Origin: DATLSM01 sp035534175
GTDB taxonomy: Bacteria > Actinomycetota > Thermoleophilia > Solirubrobacterales > 70-9
Assembly (NCBI GenBank): GCA_035534175.1
Contig: DATLSM010000073.1
Span: forward strand, 5,641-69,640
Reading direction: 5' to 3'
Length of the DNA: 64,000 nt
Positions 1-8,413 of the stretch are shown piece by piece. Made by a program: the position numbers and the translations under genes. The notes beneath the pieces are model-generated. The model was not told where the DNA came from. It did no database searches and was given only the letters and a program-made list of their open reading frames with translations. Within the stretch, counting starts at the first letter, position 1, and every line of letters begins with the position of its first letter.

Positions 1-489
1 CTGCCCGCGGTCGTCGCTGAGACCCTTGTCCGCACCGGCCTGGACCCCCGCCACCTTCGCCTGGAGATCACCGAGAGCGTCCTGGTAGAGGAGTCGGCGA
101 CCGCGCAGGCCACCCTGGAGGCCCTGACTGAGATCGGAGTGCGGCTGGTGCTCGATGACTTCGGCACCGGCTACTCCTCTCTCGCCTACCTCAACCGCTT
201 TCCCTTCGACGCGCTGAAGATCGACCGCTCCTTCGTCGAGGCCCTGGGGATCGAACAGGAGCGCACGGCGATCGTCGAGGCGATCATCGGCATGGCCCGA
301 GCGCTGTCCCTCGACGTGATCGCCGAGGGGGTGGAGAACGAGGCGCAGCTCTCCGAGCTCCGCCGCCTGGGCTGCGACTACGCCCAGGCCCATCTCTTCT
401 CTGCCGCCGTGGCGCCGGAGGAGGTTCCCGCCCTCCTTGGCGACGGGTCCTCCTCCCCCTATTCGGGAATCTTTTCAGCCGGAAGGTAG
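1..489 (+). CDS. EAL-domain c-di-GMP phosphodiesterase, C-terminal fragment (5' end outside window)
   Basis: The frame is open from base 1, so the gene begins upstream of the window. The 162 visible residues are the second half of an EAL domain, which hydrolyses cyclic-di-GMP to pGpG. Visible motifs are LEITES (a metal-binding Glu region), DDFGTGYSSL, DALKIDRSFV (the catalytic Lys region) and AEGVE. The usual closing QGYLFS-like motif reads QAHLFSAA, so the conserved Gly is replaced by Ala. The EAL signature and any GGDEF or sensor domain lie outside. The 3' end overlaps the convergent substrate-binding protein gene by 31 bp. Confidence 0.9.
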   Translation: MPAVVAETLVRTGLDPRHLRLEITESVLVEESATAQATLEALTEIGVRLVLDDFGTGYSSLAYLNRFPFDALKIDRSFVEALGIEQERTAIVEAIIGMARALSLDVIAEGVENEAQLSELRRLGCDYAQAHLFSAAVAPEEVPALLGDGSSSPYSGIFSAGR

Positions 490-1478
490 GCGTTGCTCAG
501 CACTTCAGATGGTGGTGGCAGCGTCTTGATCAGTTCGTTATCGCGCATCCAGGCGATGAAGTTGCGCCACTGGGTGGGGTCCATGTAGCCGTAGGGGTGG
601 CCGTGGGGGTTTGGCGCGAGCAGCGGCAATGTCGCCTTCATCTCCTCGGCGGTCAGCTTCGGTTCGAGGCTGTGGTTCGCTTCCAGCACCGCCTCGGTGG
701 CCGACTTTGGGTTCTTGACCGCCGCCGCGGTGCCCCGGTCGAGGGCCGCGATGAACAGCCGGATCGATTCCGGGTCCGCTTCGAGGTGCTTGCGTTGGGC
801 GACCAGCACCAGCTCGTCGTAGGTGGGCACCCCGAGCCTGTTGACCGGGATCACAAGCGGGTGTTTGCCGCGTTCGCGCAGGTCGATGGCCTCCACGTTG
901 AGGTAGCCGCCGAGCATCGCCTGGGCGCTGCCGCCGACCAGTGCCGGCAACAGCCCGAAGCCGGCATTGACCGCCCTGACGTTGGCCGGGGTGAGGTTGG
1001 CGCGGGCCAGGATCGTCTTCAGAAAGGCGTTCTGGTAGGGGATGCCGGCGGTGGCGATCGTCTTGCCGCGCAGTTCGCCGACCCTCCTGATCCCCGATTT
1101 CTTCAGCCAGATCAAGGAGGTCAGCGGCTGGTTGACCAGCGCCCCGACGGCGACCACGCCGAGGCCCTGCTGGCGGGCGAGCATCACCTCGGGCTCATAG
1201 GAGATCGCCAGGTCGCTCTGGCCGGCGGCGACCTCCTTGATCGGCTCCGATGGGTCCGAGGGGGCGGCGATGCTGACGTCCAGCCCCGCTTCCTTGAAGT
1301 AGCCGAGCTTCTGCGCCATGTAGATCCCGGCGTGGTCGGGGTTGGGGTAGAAGTCGAGCGTCAGGCTGAAGGGCTGGGCTTGGCCGCTGACGCTGGAGCT
1401 CTTCTCGCCGCAGGCGGCGAGGGCGAGGGCGAGGAGGGCGAGGCAGAGCGCCACTGCCGGGATTCGGCGGAGCTTCAC
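459..1478 (-). CDS. thiY: ABC transporter substrate-binding lipoprotein, ThiY/NMT1 family
   Basis: This 339-aa exported lipoprotein has a signal peptide with a lipobox ending LAAC (acylated Cys near residue 23). The mature start holds LDFYPNPDHAGIY, the region that in ThiY/THI5-like proteins binds pyrimidine precursors of thiamine such as formylaminopyrimidine. It is the last gene of a three-gene minus-strand operon, ATPase then permease then this gene, with only 9 bp after the permease stop. The ligand is inferred from family resemblance. Related NMT1 proteins also bind sulfonates or nitrate, and the linked Rrf2 regulator leaves a sulfur-linked substrate possible. Confidence 0.8.
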   Translation of the reverse strand: MKLRRIPAVALCLALLALALAACGEKSSSVSGQAQPFSLTLDFYPNPDHAGIYMAQKLGYFKEAGLDVSIAAPSDPSEPIKEVAAGQSDLAISYEPEVMLARQQGLGVVAVGALVNQPLTSLIWLKKSGIRRVGELRGKTIATAGIPYQNAFLKTILARANLTPANVRAVNAGFGLLPALVGGSAQAMLGGYLNVEAIDLRERGKHPLVIPVNRLGVPTYDELVLVAQRKHLEADPESIRLFIAALDRGTAAAVKNPKSATEAVLEANHSLEPKLTAEEMKATLPLLAPNPHGHPYGYMDPTQWRNFIAWMRDNELIKTLPPPSEVLSNAYLPAEKIPE

Positions 1479-1487
1479 CCCTGCTTT

Positions 1488-2240
1488 CTATCGCCAAGTG
1501 ACGACACGGCGCTCTGCGAGGGCGCATAGCCCGAAGAGGCCGATCGCCATCGCGGAGAGGACGACAACCGCGGCGAATTGTCTCGCCACCTCGAATTGGT
1601 AGCCATCCTGGTTGATCAGGTAGCCAAGTCCGGATTCCGGGTTTGCCAGCTCGGCAAAGACGGCACCGATGACGGCCACGGCTACCGCGATCTTTGCCCC
1701 GCTGAAGGCGTAGGGCAATGCGGTCGGGGCCTCCAGCCGGCGGAAGGTCTGCCAGCGGGAGGCGTCGAGGGTCCGCATCATCTTGATCGCATCGGGATCG
1801 ACGGCCCGCAGTCCGTCGAGCGTGTTGACGGTGATCGGGAAGAAGCAGATCAGGGCCACGATCGCCAGCTTCGGCCCGATCCCGTAGCCGAACCAGACGA
1901 TCAGGATTGGGGCTATGACCACGATCGGGATCGTCTGCGAGGCGACGATCAGGGGGTAGAGGGCGCGGCGCATCGTCTCGAAGAGGTGCAGGACGACGGC
2001 AAATGCGAGTCCGGCGGCCAGGGCGCAGCCAAAGCCGACGACGACCTCCCGCAACGTCACCCAGGCGTTTTCGGCCAGCAGCGCCCGGCCGTCCCAGAGC
2101 GAGGTCGCGATTTCAGCCGGGGAGGGGACGAGGAAGGATTCGATATGCAGCGCGCCGGCCAGCGCGCCGTTGCTGGCGACCACCTGCCAGGCGCCGATCA
2201 GGGCCGCCAGGACGACGGCGGGGAGCAGCCAGCGCTTCAT
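1488..2240 (-). CDS. thiX: ABC transporter permease, ThiX/SsuC type
   Basis: A 250-aa inner-membrane permease of the BPD_transp_1 family with about six hydrophobic segments and a cytoplasmic coupling loop around ALPYAFSGAKIAVAVAVIGA, the EAA-like motif. I chose the ATG at 2240 (MKRWLLPAVV): it begins directly with the first membrane helix and overlaps the ATPase stop as ATGA, which indicates translational coupling. A longer upstream frame is only Arg/Gly-rich shadow of the ATPase gene. It moves the solute delivered by the neighbouring lipoprotein. Confidence 0.85.
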   Translation of the reverse strand: MKRWLLPAVVLAALIGAWQVVASNGALAGALHIESFLVPSPAEIATSLWDGRALLAENAWVTLREVVVGFGCALAAGLAFAVVLHLFETMRRALYPLIVASQTIPIVVIAPILIVWFGYGIGPKLAIVALICFFPITVNTLDGLRAVDPDAIKMMRTLDASRWQTFRRLEAPTALPYAFSGAKIAVAVAVIGAVFAELANPESGLGYLINQDGYQFEVARQFAAVVVLSAMAIGLFGLCALAERRVVTWR

Positions 2241-3058
2241 CGGGAGCCCTGCCGAAGCGCGCGCATCGCCTCCTCGCGCACCGCGACGAATCCCGGCTCG
2301 GTGACCGCCTCGTCGCGTTCGGCCGCGCGCGGCGCCGGCGCTCGCAGCTCGGCGACTACCCTGGCCGGCCTCGCCGAGAGCACCGCCACCCGGTCGGAGA
2401 GGTAGAGCGCCTCCTCCACGTCGTGGGTGACGAGGACGACGGTGCGCGGGGCGGCCCCCAGCGCTCCGGCCAGCCATCCCTGCATCTCAGCCCGGGTGAT
2501 CGCGTCGAGGGAGGCGAAGGGCTCATCCAGCGCCAGCACCGGCTTGCCGGCGACCAGGGTGCGCAGGAAGGCGACCCGTTGGCGCATGCCGCCGGACAGC
2601 TCTGCGGGCCGCGAGTGCTCGAAGCCGGCGAGGCCGAAGCGACCGAACAGCGCCCCCGCCTCCCGTCGCGCCCGGGCTTTCCCGACGCCGCGGTTGCGGA
2701 GTGCCAGGGCGGCGTTGTCGATCGCCGAGAACCAGGGCATCAGCAGGTCGCGCTGGGGCATGTAGGCGCAGCGCTCGAGTCGGCCCTCAGCATCTGGCGC
2801 GCCGCCGACCGCCAGCTCTCCCGCCGAGGGCTCTCGCAGGCCGCAGATCAGCTCCAGCAGCGTCGACTTGCCGCAGCCCGACGGCCCGACCAGGCCGATC
2901 ACCTCATGGGGCGCGGCCTCGAGGTCGAGGCGTTCGATCGTCAGCAGCTCGCCGTAGGAGTGGCGCAGGCCGCGGATCGAGACCCCGGCTGGCGCCAGCG
3001 CGGCGGTGGCCGCAGGAGTGCCGCTGCGCTGGGCGAAATCCGTGACCTCGGCGGGCAT
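2237..3058 (-). CDS. thiZ: ABC transporter ATP-binding protein, ThiZ/SsuB/TauB type
   Basis: A 273-aa ATPase with Walker A GPSGCGKST, the signature LSGGMRQR, Walker B VLALDEPFASLD and the H-loop VTHDVEEAL, the pattern of nitrate/sulfonate/pyrimidine-type importers. The start ATG at 3058 (MPAEVTD) has a G-rich stretch directly upstream; an upstream in-frame start would run across the promoter of the divergent regulator. It is the first gene of the operon, and its stop overlaps the permease start. About 85 bp separate it from the divergent Rrf2 gene. Confidence 0.85.
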   Translation of the reverse strand: MPAEVTDFAQRSGTPAATAALAPAGVSIRGLRHSYGELLTIERLDLEAAPHEVIGLVGPSGCGKSTLLELICGLREPSAGELAVGGAPDAEGRLERCAYMPQRDLLMPWFSAIDNAALALRNRGVGKARARREAGALFGRFGLAGFEHSRPAELSGGMRQRVAFLRTLVAGKPVLALDEPFASLDAITRAEMQGWLAGALGAAPRTVVLVTHDVEEALYLSDRVAVLSARPARVVAELRAPAPRAAERDEAVTEPGFVAVREEAMRALRQGSR

Positions 3059-3106
3059 CCCCCTATCCTCGCGCACTGCGGGCCGCGGTTCGCATCGAGG
3101 CGATCG

Positions 3107-3120
3107 GCCGAGCGCTCGGC
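3107..3120. promoter_or_regulatory. 14-bp perfect palindrome, candidate operator
   Basis: GCCGAGCGCTCGGC is a perfect inverted repeat in the 85-bp gap between the ABC operon and the divergent Rrf2 gene. Its place suggests an operator that could control both genes, with the Rrf2 protein the obvious candidate ligand. In high-GC DNA a G+C palindrome of this size can also arise by chance. Confidence 0.4.
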
Positions 3121-3143
3121 GCTGGGACTGATTTACTGCCCGC

Positions 3144-3599
3144 ATGCGTGTCTCCGCCAAAGCCGATTACGCCGTCCGGGCGGCGGCGGAGCTGGCCGCC
3201 GCCGGGGAGGGGCCGATCAAGGGCGAGCGACTGGCCGAGGCCCAGGACATTCCGCTCCAATTCCTGGAGCACATCCTGCTGGAGATGAAGCACGCGGGAA
3301 TCGTCCGCGCCCGGCGCGGCGCCAAGGGCGGCTACTGGCTCGCTCGTCCCGCCGCCGAGGTGACCATCGCCGACGTGGTGCGCGCGGTTGAGGGTCCGAT
3401 CGCCGACGTCCAATCCGCCCCGCCGGAGGCGCTCGAATACCGCGGCAACGCCGAGCACCTGCAGGAAGTCTGGATCGCCGTGCGGGCCAGCCTGCGTGCC
3501 GTGCTCGAGCAGGTCACCCTCGCCGACCTCGTCTCCGGCGAGCTGCCGCCGGTGGTGGGGGAGCTGGCCGGCGCTCCCGACGCCTGGGTCGCCCGCTGA
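3144..3599 (+). CDS. Rrf2-family transcriptional regulator without Fe-S cysteines
   Basis: A 151-aa winged-helix regulator. MRVSAKADYAVRAA and the recognition region IPLQFLEHILLEMKHAGIVRARRGAKGGYWLAR are typical of Rrf2 proteins (IscR, NsrR, CymR). It contains no cysteine at all, so it cannot hold the Fe-S cluster of IscR or NsrR and is more like CymR-type members that sense through a partner or ligand. It is divergent from the pyrimidine/sulfonate-type ABC operon, which suggests it controls that operon. The ATG is only 6 nt after a TTTACT sequence. Confidence 0.85.
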   Translation: MRVSAKADYAVRAAAELAAAGEGPIKGERLAEAQDIPLQFLEHILLEMKHAGIVRARRGAKGGYWLARPAAEVTIADVVRAVEGPIADVQSAPPEALEYRGNAEHLQEVWIAVRASLRAVLEQVTLADLVSGELPPVVGELAGAPDAWVAR

Positions 3600-3650
3600 C
3601 CCGCGGGCCGATCGGGGCTGGCGTCAGACCCATTTGGCCCTCTCGGTCGG

Positions 3651-5060
3651 TCAGTCTTGGGCCGGGACGCCGCCGGCGACGACGTTGACGAAGTTCTCCA
3701 GATGGCGGGTGGTCCAACACTCGAAGGCGCCGTCGCAATAGCGCTCGTAGGCGGCCATCACCGAGTCGCCGTAGTTCCAGTAGAGGCGCGGCTCGGGATT
3801 CAGCCAGAAGAGGCGGCCCGCCCGCTCGGCGACCTGGGCGAACACCTCGGCGTGGGGCTCGCGTCCGTTGGTGCGGGCGTCGCCGAGCACGATCACCGTC
3901 GAGCGGGGGTCGAGCTCGTCCGAGATCTGGGTGAGGAACTCGAGCCAGACGCGGCCATAGTCGGTGTAGCCGGAGACGTCGGCGACGCCGCCCTCGCTGG
4001 AGATCCGCTGGGCGATCGCCCGGAAGTCGCGCTCGTGCTCGAAGACCTCGGTCACCTCTGATATCCGCTCGATGAAGACGAAGCTGCGCAGCTTGCGGAA
4101 CGAGTCGTGCAGCGCATGCAGGACGGAGAGGAAGAACACGCTGGCCGAGGTGACCGAGGTGGAGACGTCGCAGAGGACGTAGATCTCGGGCCGGCGCGGG
4201 CGCTTGGGCCGGTAGCGCAGGCGCAGCGGCACCCCACCGGTCTCCAGCGAGGCCCGCATCGTGCGTCGCACATCGACCGCCTGCCCTTTGCGGCGCCCGC
4301 GCTGCTCGTGCCCCAGCGTCGCCAGCCGCCGCTTCATCTGAAAGACGGCGCGGTGCACGGCTGCCAGGTCCTGGGTTGGGCTGGTCGGCAGGGCGCGGTC
4401 GAGCTCGGCCAGGGGGCGGGCGGGGGGCAGGGTCGAGGTGCGCTCGATCAGCTCGCGTTCCAGCTCGCGCCGCAGGTGGCGCTCGAAGCGGTTGAGCTGG
4501 TCGCGGTCGATCGGCGCCAGCTCGGCGGCTCCGTCGGCCGCCGGTTGCTCTGCCCCGGCCGAGAGGCCGAGGGTGCGACGGATCCGCTGCACGTCGACCC
4601 CGACCACGCCCGATCCCTCGGCGCGGCGACCGAAGGCGGCGATCGCCAGCCGCGCCAGGTCGCGCATCTGGCCGTCGTTTCCGTCGATGATCGCCTGCCG
4701 GATCTGCTCGCGCAGCTCGTCGATGTCGAGCCGCTCGCCGCCCTCTTCGCGCTCCCCGCTCTCGCCGATCCCCCGCCCCACGGCCTCGGCCTCGGCGGCG
4801 CGAAAGAAGAAGCGGTCAAAGAGCAGCTCGAAGACGCGCCGGTCCTCCTGCGACTTGGCTACCGTCGACGCCAGCGCCTCGCGGAAGTCCTCCTGCGCGC
4901 TCCAGGGCACCTGGTCCAGCGCGGCGAAGGCGTCGAGGATCTCCGAGGTCCCGACCGCGACCCCCTCGCTGCGAAGTTCCTCGCAGAAGCCCAGCAGCTT
5001 GGCCGCCACTCCGGGCGGGCCCGGGTCGGCCCTCGGCCCATATGGCAAGCCTGCGCTCAT
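3651..5060 (-). CDS. VWA-domain protein, CoxE-like
   Basis: A 469-aa cytoplasmic protein with an N-terminal helical region (about residues 1-250, highly charged in the middle) and a C-terminal von Willebrand A domain. The MIDAS metal site is visible as CDVSTSVTS, a Thr in SGYTDYG and an Asp in IVLGDART. The family (CoxE-like) works with a MoxR AAA+ ATPase as a chaperone pair for metal-enzyme maturation or complex assembly. Here the MoxR gene lies 8 bp upstream in the same operon. No carbon-monoxide dehydrogenase genes are nearby, so the client is unknown. Confidence 0.85.
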   Translation of the reverse strand: MSAGLPYGPRADPGPPGVAAKLLGFCEELRSEGVAVGTSEILDAFAALDQVPWSAQEDFREALASTVAKSQEDRRVFELLFDRFFFRAAEAEAVGRGIGESGEREEGGERLDIDELREQIRQAIIDGNDGQMRDLARLAIAAFGRRAEGSGVVGVDVQRIRRTLGLSAGAEQPAADGAAELAPIDRDQLNRFERHLRRELERELIERTSTLPPARPLAELDRALPTSPTQDLAAVHRAVFQMKRRLATLGHEQRGRRKGQAVDVRRTMRASLETGGVPLRLRYRPKRPRRPEIYVLCDVSTSVTSASVFFLSVLHALHDSFRKLRSFVFIERISEVTEVFEHERDFRAIAQRISSEGGVADVSGYTDYGRVWLEFLTQISDELDPRSTVIVLGDARTNGREPHAEVFAQVAERAGRLFWLNPEPRLYWNYGDSVMAAYERYCDGAFECWTTRHLENFVNVVAGGVPAQD

Positions 5061-5068
5061 TGCTGCCT

Positions 5069-6025
5069 TTACCCCGTCGACTGGGCGGGCGCCTCGGCCA
5101 GTTTCACGCCCACCCGCTCGGCGACGAGGTCGATGTCGGTGCGATGCTTGACGATGATCGACATCGATTGCTCAAAGACGGAGCGGTCGATGTCCTCAGC
5201 CCCGATCAGCAGCAGGGTGCGCGCCCAGTCGATCGACTCGGAGATCGAGGGAGGCTTCTTCAGATCGAGGCTGCGGACCATACGCACCACCTCGACCAGG
5301 CGCCGCGCCAGCGCCTCCGGCAGCTCGGGCGCGTGAAGGCGGACGATCGCCATCTCCCGCTCCAGCTCGGGGTAGTCGAGCCAGAGGTAAAGGCAGCGGC
5401 GCTTCAGCGCCTCGGTCAGCTCACGTGAGTTGTTGGAGGTGAGGACGACTATCGGCATCGTCGTCGCCGAGACCTGGCCCAGCTCGGGGATCGTGATCTG
5501 GAAGTCGGAGAGCAGCTCGAGCAGCATCGCCTCGAACTCCTGGTCGGTCTTGTCGATCTCATCGATCAGCAGCACCACCGGCTCGGGGCTGGCAATCGCC
5601 TGCATCAACGGCCGCTCCAGCAGGAATTCCGGGCTGAAGATGTCAGTTAGAACACCGCCTCCCGCGCTCCCATCAGGAACCCGGGATTCAGACCCCGATC
5701 GGTCCTCATTGCCGCCCTCGGGGGCGGCCTGGTCTTTGGCGGCCTGGATCCAGAGGAGTTGTTTGCGGTAGTTCCACTCATAGAGGGCCTTCGCCTCGTC
5801 CAGGCCCTCGTAGCACTGAAGACGGATCAGCTCGCGGTCGGTGGCGCGGGAGAGCGCCTTGGCCAGCTCGGTCTTGCCGACCCCCGCCGGGCCCTCGACC
5901 AAGACCGGCTTACCGAGCCGCTGGGCGAGGAAGGAGACCAGCGCCGCCGGCTCATCGGCGAGGTAGCCGGCCCTCTCCAGCGCGGACTTGACCTCGGCGA
6001 CGGTGCCGTCGATCGAATCAGGCAT
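5069..6025 (-). CDS. MoxR-family AAA+ ATPase
   Basis: A 318-aa AAA+ ATPase with Walker A GPAGVGKTEL near residue 45, Walker B VVLLIDEIDK, sensor 1 VVLTSNN and an arginine finger in ALKRRCLYLWLDYP. An insert rich in Gly, Ser and Asp (about residues 103-127) separates the nucleotide-binding part from SPEFLLERPL and may be a disordered loop. It is the first gene of a two-gene operon with the CoxE-like VWA protein. Together they probably remodel or activate a client complex that cannot be identified here. Confidence 0.9.
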   Translation of the reverse strand: MPDSIDGTVAEVKSALERAGYLADEPAALVSFLAQRLGKPVLVEGPAGVGKTELAKALSRATDRELIRLQCYEGLDEAKALYEWNYRKQLLWIQAAKDQAAPEGGNEDRSGSESRVPDGSAGGGVLTDIFSPEFLLERPLMQAIASPEPVVLLIDEIDKTDQEFEAMLLELLSDFQITIPELGQVSATTMPIVVLTSNNSRELTEALKRRCLYLWLDYPELEREMAIVRLHAPELPEALARRLVEVVRMVRSLDLKKPPSISESIDWARTLLLIGAEDIDRSVFEQSMSIIVKHRTDIDLVAERVGVKLAEAPAQSTG

Positions 6026-6170
6026 CGCCCGCCGCCGGCCGAGGGGGCGCCAGATCTGGATGTCGCGCTTGCGCCGCGCTCATGCTGGCGATCATAATCC
6101 GCCGGGTCCCTGGCCCCGTCGCGCCGCAGGCTCTACGATCAATGCGGCAGCAGCCCAAATTCAGCCAGCC

Positions 6171-6176
6171 AGGAGG
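6171..6176 (+). promoter_or_regulatory. Ribosome binding site AGGAGG deciding a TTG start
   Basis: A perfect AGGAGG lies 10 nt before the TTG at 6187, where the lipoprotein signal peptide begins. It argues against the upstream ATG codons in the same frame. Confidence 0.75.
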
Positions 6177-6186
6177 ATCCACCGCC

Positions 6187-7377
6187 TTGAGCCGAATCCG
6201 CGTCTCCATAGTCTTCGCCGCGTTGCTCGCGCTGGCGACCGTGCTTGCCGCCTGCGGCAGCAGCAGCGGCAGCAGCAGCGAAAACCCGCAGAAGGTCGTC
6301 AACGAAGCGACGCTGAAGGGCGTCAAGAGCGGCAATCTGGACCTCACGCTGGGGGTCAAGGTGGAAGGCAAGGAAGGGGGCAACGTCAACGTCAGCCTCT
6401 CGGGACCGTTCCAAAGTCAGGGCAAGGGACAGCCTCCCGAGCTCGACCTGAGTGCAAAGGTCAACGGTTCGGTCAAAGGCAAGCCGGTCAACTTCGAAGG
6501 CGGCCTGACGCTGCTTGCCGAAAAGGCCTATGTCGACTACAAGGGAACCGAGTACGAAGTCGAACCGACAACCTTCAACTACGTCAAGACGACGATCGAA
6601 CAGGACCAGCAGAAAAACGGCGCCCAGAGCAAATCGGCTGGCTCCACGGCTTGCCAGGAAGCGGCCTCCGACCTGAAGGTCGGTAGCTTCATCGAACAGC
6701 TCAAGAACGAAGGCAGCACCGAAGTCGCCGGCACCGGCACGACGCACGTCAGCGGCGCCCTGGACATCGCTGGAGCGATTGGCGCGCTGCTCAAACTGAG
6801 CGAAAACCCGGCCTGTCACTCGGTCCTCGGCGCCTCCGGGCAGGTGCCATCGGCCGCCGCCCTGGAAAAGGCCAAAGGTCAGGTGGAAAGCGCGGTGAAG
6901 GCGGCGCACGTCGACCTCTACGTCGGCAGCGACCACATCCTGCGCAAAATCACCGGCGAACTGGAGATCGAACCGCCGAATCGCTCCAGCGGCCCGAAGA
7001 AGGTCGCTCTGACCTTCGACCTGTCGCTCAGCGGGGTGAACGAATCGCAGACGATCAGCGCCCCCTCCGGCGCAAAGTCGCTGAACGAACTCTTCCAGAA
7101 GCTCGGCGTCAACCCGATTGAACTGCTCGGCGCGGTGAGCGGCAAGGGAGGCCTGAGTGGGCTGACCAAGGGTCTTGGCGGCGGCTCCTCCAGCGGTCTG
7201 GGCAGCATCTTGAACGGGCTGAGCGCCAGTGGCGGCGGGTCATCGAGCTCCGGCGCCAGCCCGCCCTCGGGTGGCGTTTCGGCCGCTGGCGGCTCTCAAC
7301 AGGCCTACATGAAGTGCCTGCAGGGGGCCTCCACCCCGGCCGATCTCCAGAAGTGCGCCGCGCTGCTGAAAAAGTAG
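6187..7377 (+). CDS. Secreted lipoprotein, possibly LppX/LprG-like fold
   Basis: With the TTG start at 6187 the protein is 396 aa and opens with a clean lipoprotein signal (SRIRVSIVFAALLALATV, then LAAC). The mature part has alternating beta-strand patterns (GNLDLTLGVKVEG, AKVNGSVKGKPVNFEGGLTL) reminiscent of the LppX/LprAFG lipid-binding lipoproteins of actinobacteria; this is resemblance only. The last 100 residues are Gly/Ser-rich, then a short tail with two Cys (YMKCLQGA, LQKCAAL). Codon use is odd: about 23 of 26 Glu codons are GAA by hand count, whereas neighbouring genes use mostly GAG. Confidence 0.7.
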   Translation: MSRIRVSIVFAALLALATVLAACGSSSGSSSENPQKVVNEATLKGVKSGNLDLTLGVKVEGKEGGNVNVSLSGPFQSQGKGQPPELDLSAKVNGSVKGKPVNFEGGLTLLAEKAYVDYKGTEYEVEPTTFNYVKTTIEQDQQKNGAQSKSAGSTACQEAASDLKVGSFIEQLKNEGSTEVAGTGTTHVSGALDIAGAIGALLKLSENPACHSVLGASGQVPSAAALEKAKGQVESAVKAAHVDLYVGSDHILRKITGELEIEPPNRSSGPKKVALTFDLSLSGVNESQTISAPSGAKSLNELFQKLGVNPIELLGAVSGKGGLSGLTKGLGGGSSSGLGSILNGLSASGGGSSSSGASPPSGGVSAAGGSQQAYMKCLQGASTPADLQKCAALLKK

Positions 7378-7396
7378 CGCGGCGCGGCGCCAGCCG

Positions 7397-8398
7397 TTGA
7401 GCGTTCTGGGGCTGGCGCTCAGCTTCGCCGTAATCCTCGCCGGAGCGCTGCTCTTCACCAACGCGGTGGAGTGGATCGGGCACCGGCTGAAGCTGGGCGA
7501 GGGCGCGGTGGGCAGCGTGCTGGCAGCGATTGGCACGGCGATGCCCGAGACGCTGATCGCGATCGTCGCCCTGCTCGGCGCCTCCAGCGGGTCCCACCAG
7601 GTGGCGATCGGAGCGATAGTTGGCGCCCCGTTTCTGCTCGGGACCCTGGCGATGGGTCTGGTCGGCCTCTTCCTCCACCTCTTCCGGGGCCGGCGTGCGC
7701 AGGGCTTGGCGCTGAGCGCCCACGGGCCGACCCTGGAGCGCGACTTGCTCTTCTTCCTCGCCTTCTTCGCCGGGGCCCTGGCGCTCTCCTGGGGACCGCC
7801 GGCGCTGCTGCGGATCCCGGTCGGGATCGCCTTCATCCTCTGCTACCCGCTCTACATCCGCCGCACGCTGCGCGGCGCCGGCGCGCTCCAGGCCGGTGAG
7901 ACGCTCAACCCGTTGGTCTTCGAGCGCCGTGCGGCGCGCCGCCGAAGCCCCCCCATCGCACTCTGCGCGATACAGCTCCTGGTGGGCCTCGGAGCGATGG
8001 TCGGCGGCGCCCACCTCTTCGTCGTCGAGCTGCTGAAGATCGCCGCGGATCTCGGGATCCAGGCCGTGGTCCTCGCCCTGATCCTCGCCCCGCTGGCGAC
8101 CGAGCTGCCGGAGAAGGTCAACAGCTTCTTCTGGATCCGGGAAGGAAAGGACTCCCTGGCGCTGGGCAACATCACCGGGGCGATGGTTTTCCAGTCGACG
8201 ATCCCGGTCGGAATCGGTCTGATCTTCACCGGCTGGGCGCTGAGCGCGAACGCCACCCTCTCGGTGGCCCTCGGCCTGGCGGGCGGCTTCCTTGCCTATC
8301 AGTGCCTGCACCGGCGCGGGCGCTTCACCACCCCCGCCATCGTCGCCTGGTTCGTCCTCTATGCGACCTTCATCTTCGTCGTCGTCCTCAGTGCCTGA
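7397..8398 (+). CDS. CaCA-family cation antiporter (sodium/calcium exchanger type)
   Basis: A 333-aa membrane protein with about ten hydrophobic helices in two homologous halves. The alpha-repeat motifs are visible: GSVLAAIGTAMPETL in the first half (acidic Glu in MPE) and LAPLATELPEKVNS in the second. These Glu residues bind Ca2+ and Na+ in the family. A TTG at 7397 gives the first helix. It follows the lipoprotein by 19 bp and may be cotranscribed with it; its 3' end faces the bcp gene. Confidence 0.8.
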   Translation: MSVLGLALSFAVILAGALLFTNAVEWIGHRLKLGEGAVGSVLAAIGTAMPETLIAIVALLGASSGSHQVAIGAIVGAPFLLGTLAMGLVGLFLHLFRGRRAQGLALSAHGPTLERDLLFFLAFFAGALALSWGPPALLRIPVGIAFILCYPLYIRRTLRGAGALQAGETLNPLVFERRAARRRSPPIALCAIQLLVGLGAMVGGAHLFVVELLKIAADLGIQAVVLALILAPLATELPEKVNSFFWIREGKDSLALGNITGAMVFQSTIPVGIGLIFTGWALSANATLSVALGLAGGFLAYQCLHRRGRFTTPAIVAWFVLYATFIFVVVLSA

Positions 8399-8413
8399 GG
8401 GGCGCGCAGGCGC

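Noticed and set aside
3058..3144. TPP riboswitch upstream of the thiamine-precursor-type transporter
   Set aside because: The 85-bp gap contains none of the conserved TPP aptamer segments.
2003..3391. 462-codon plus-strand frame over the ABC operon and Rrf2 gene
   Set aside because: Arg/Pro/Gly-rich shadow crossing three well-supported genes and their promoter.
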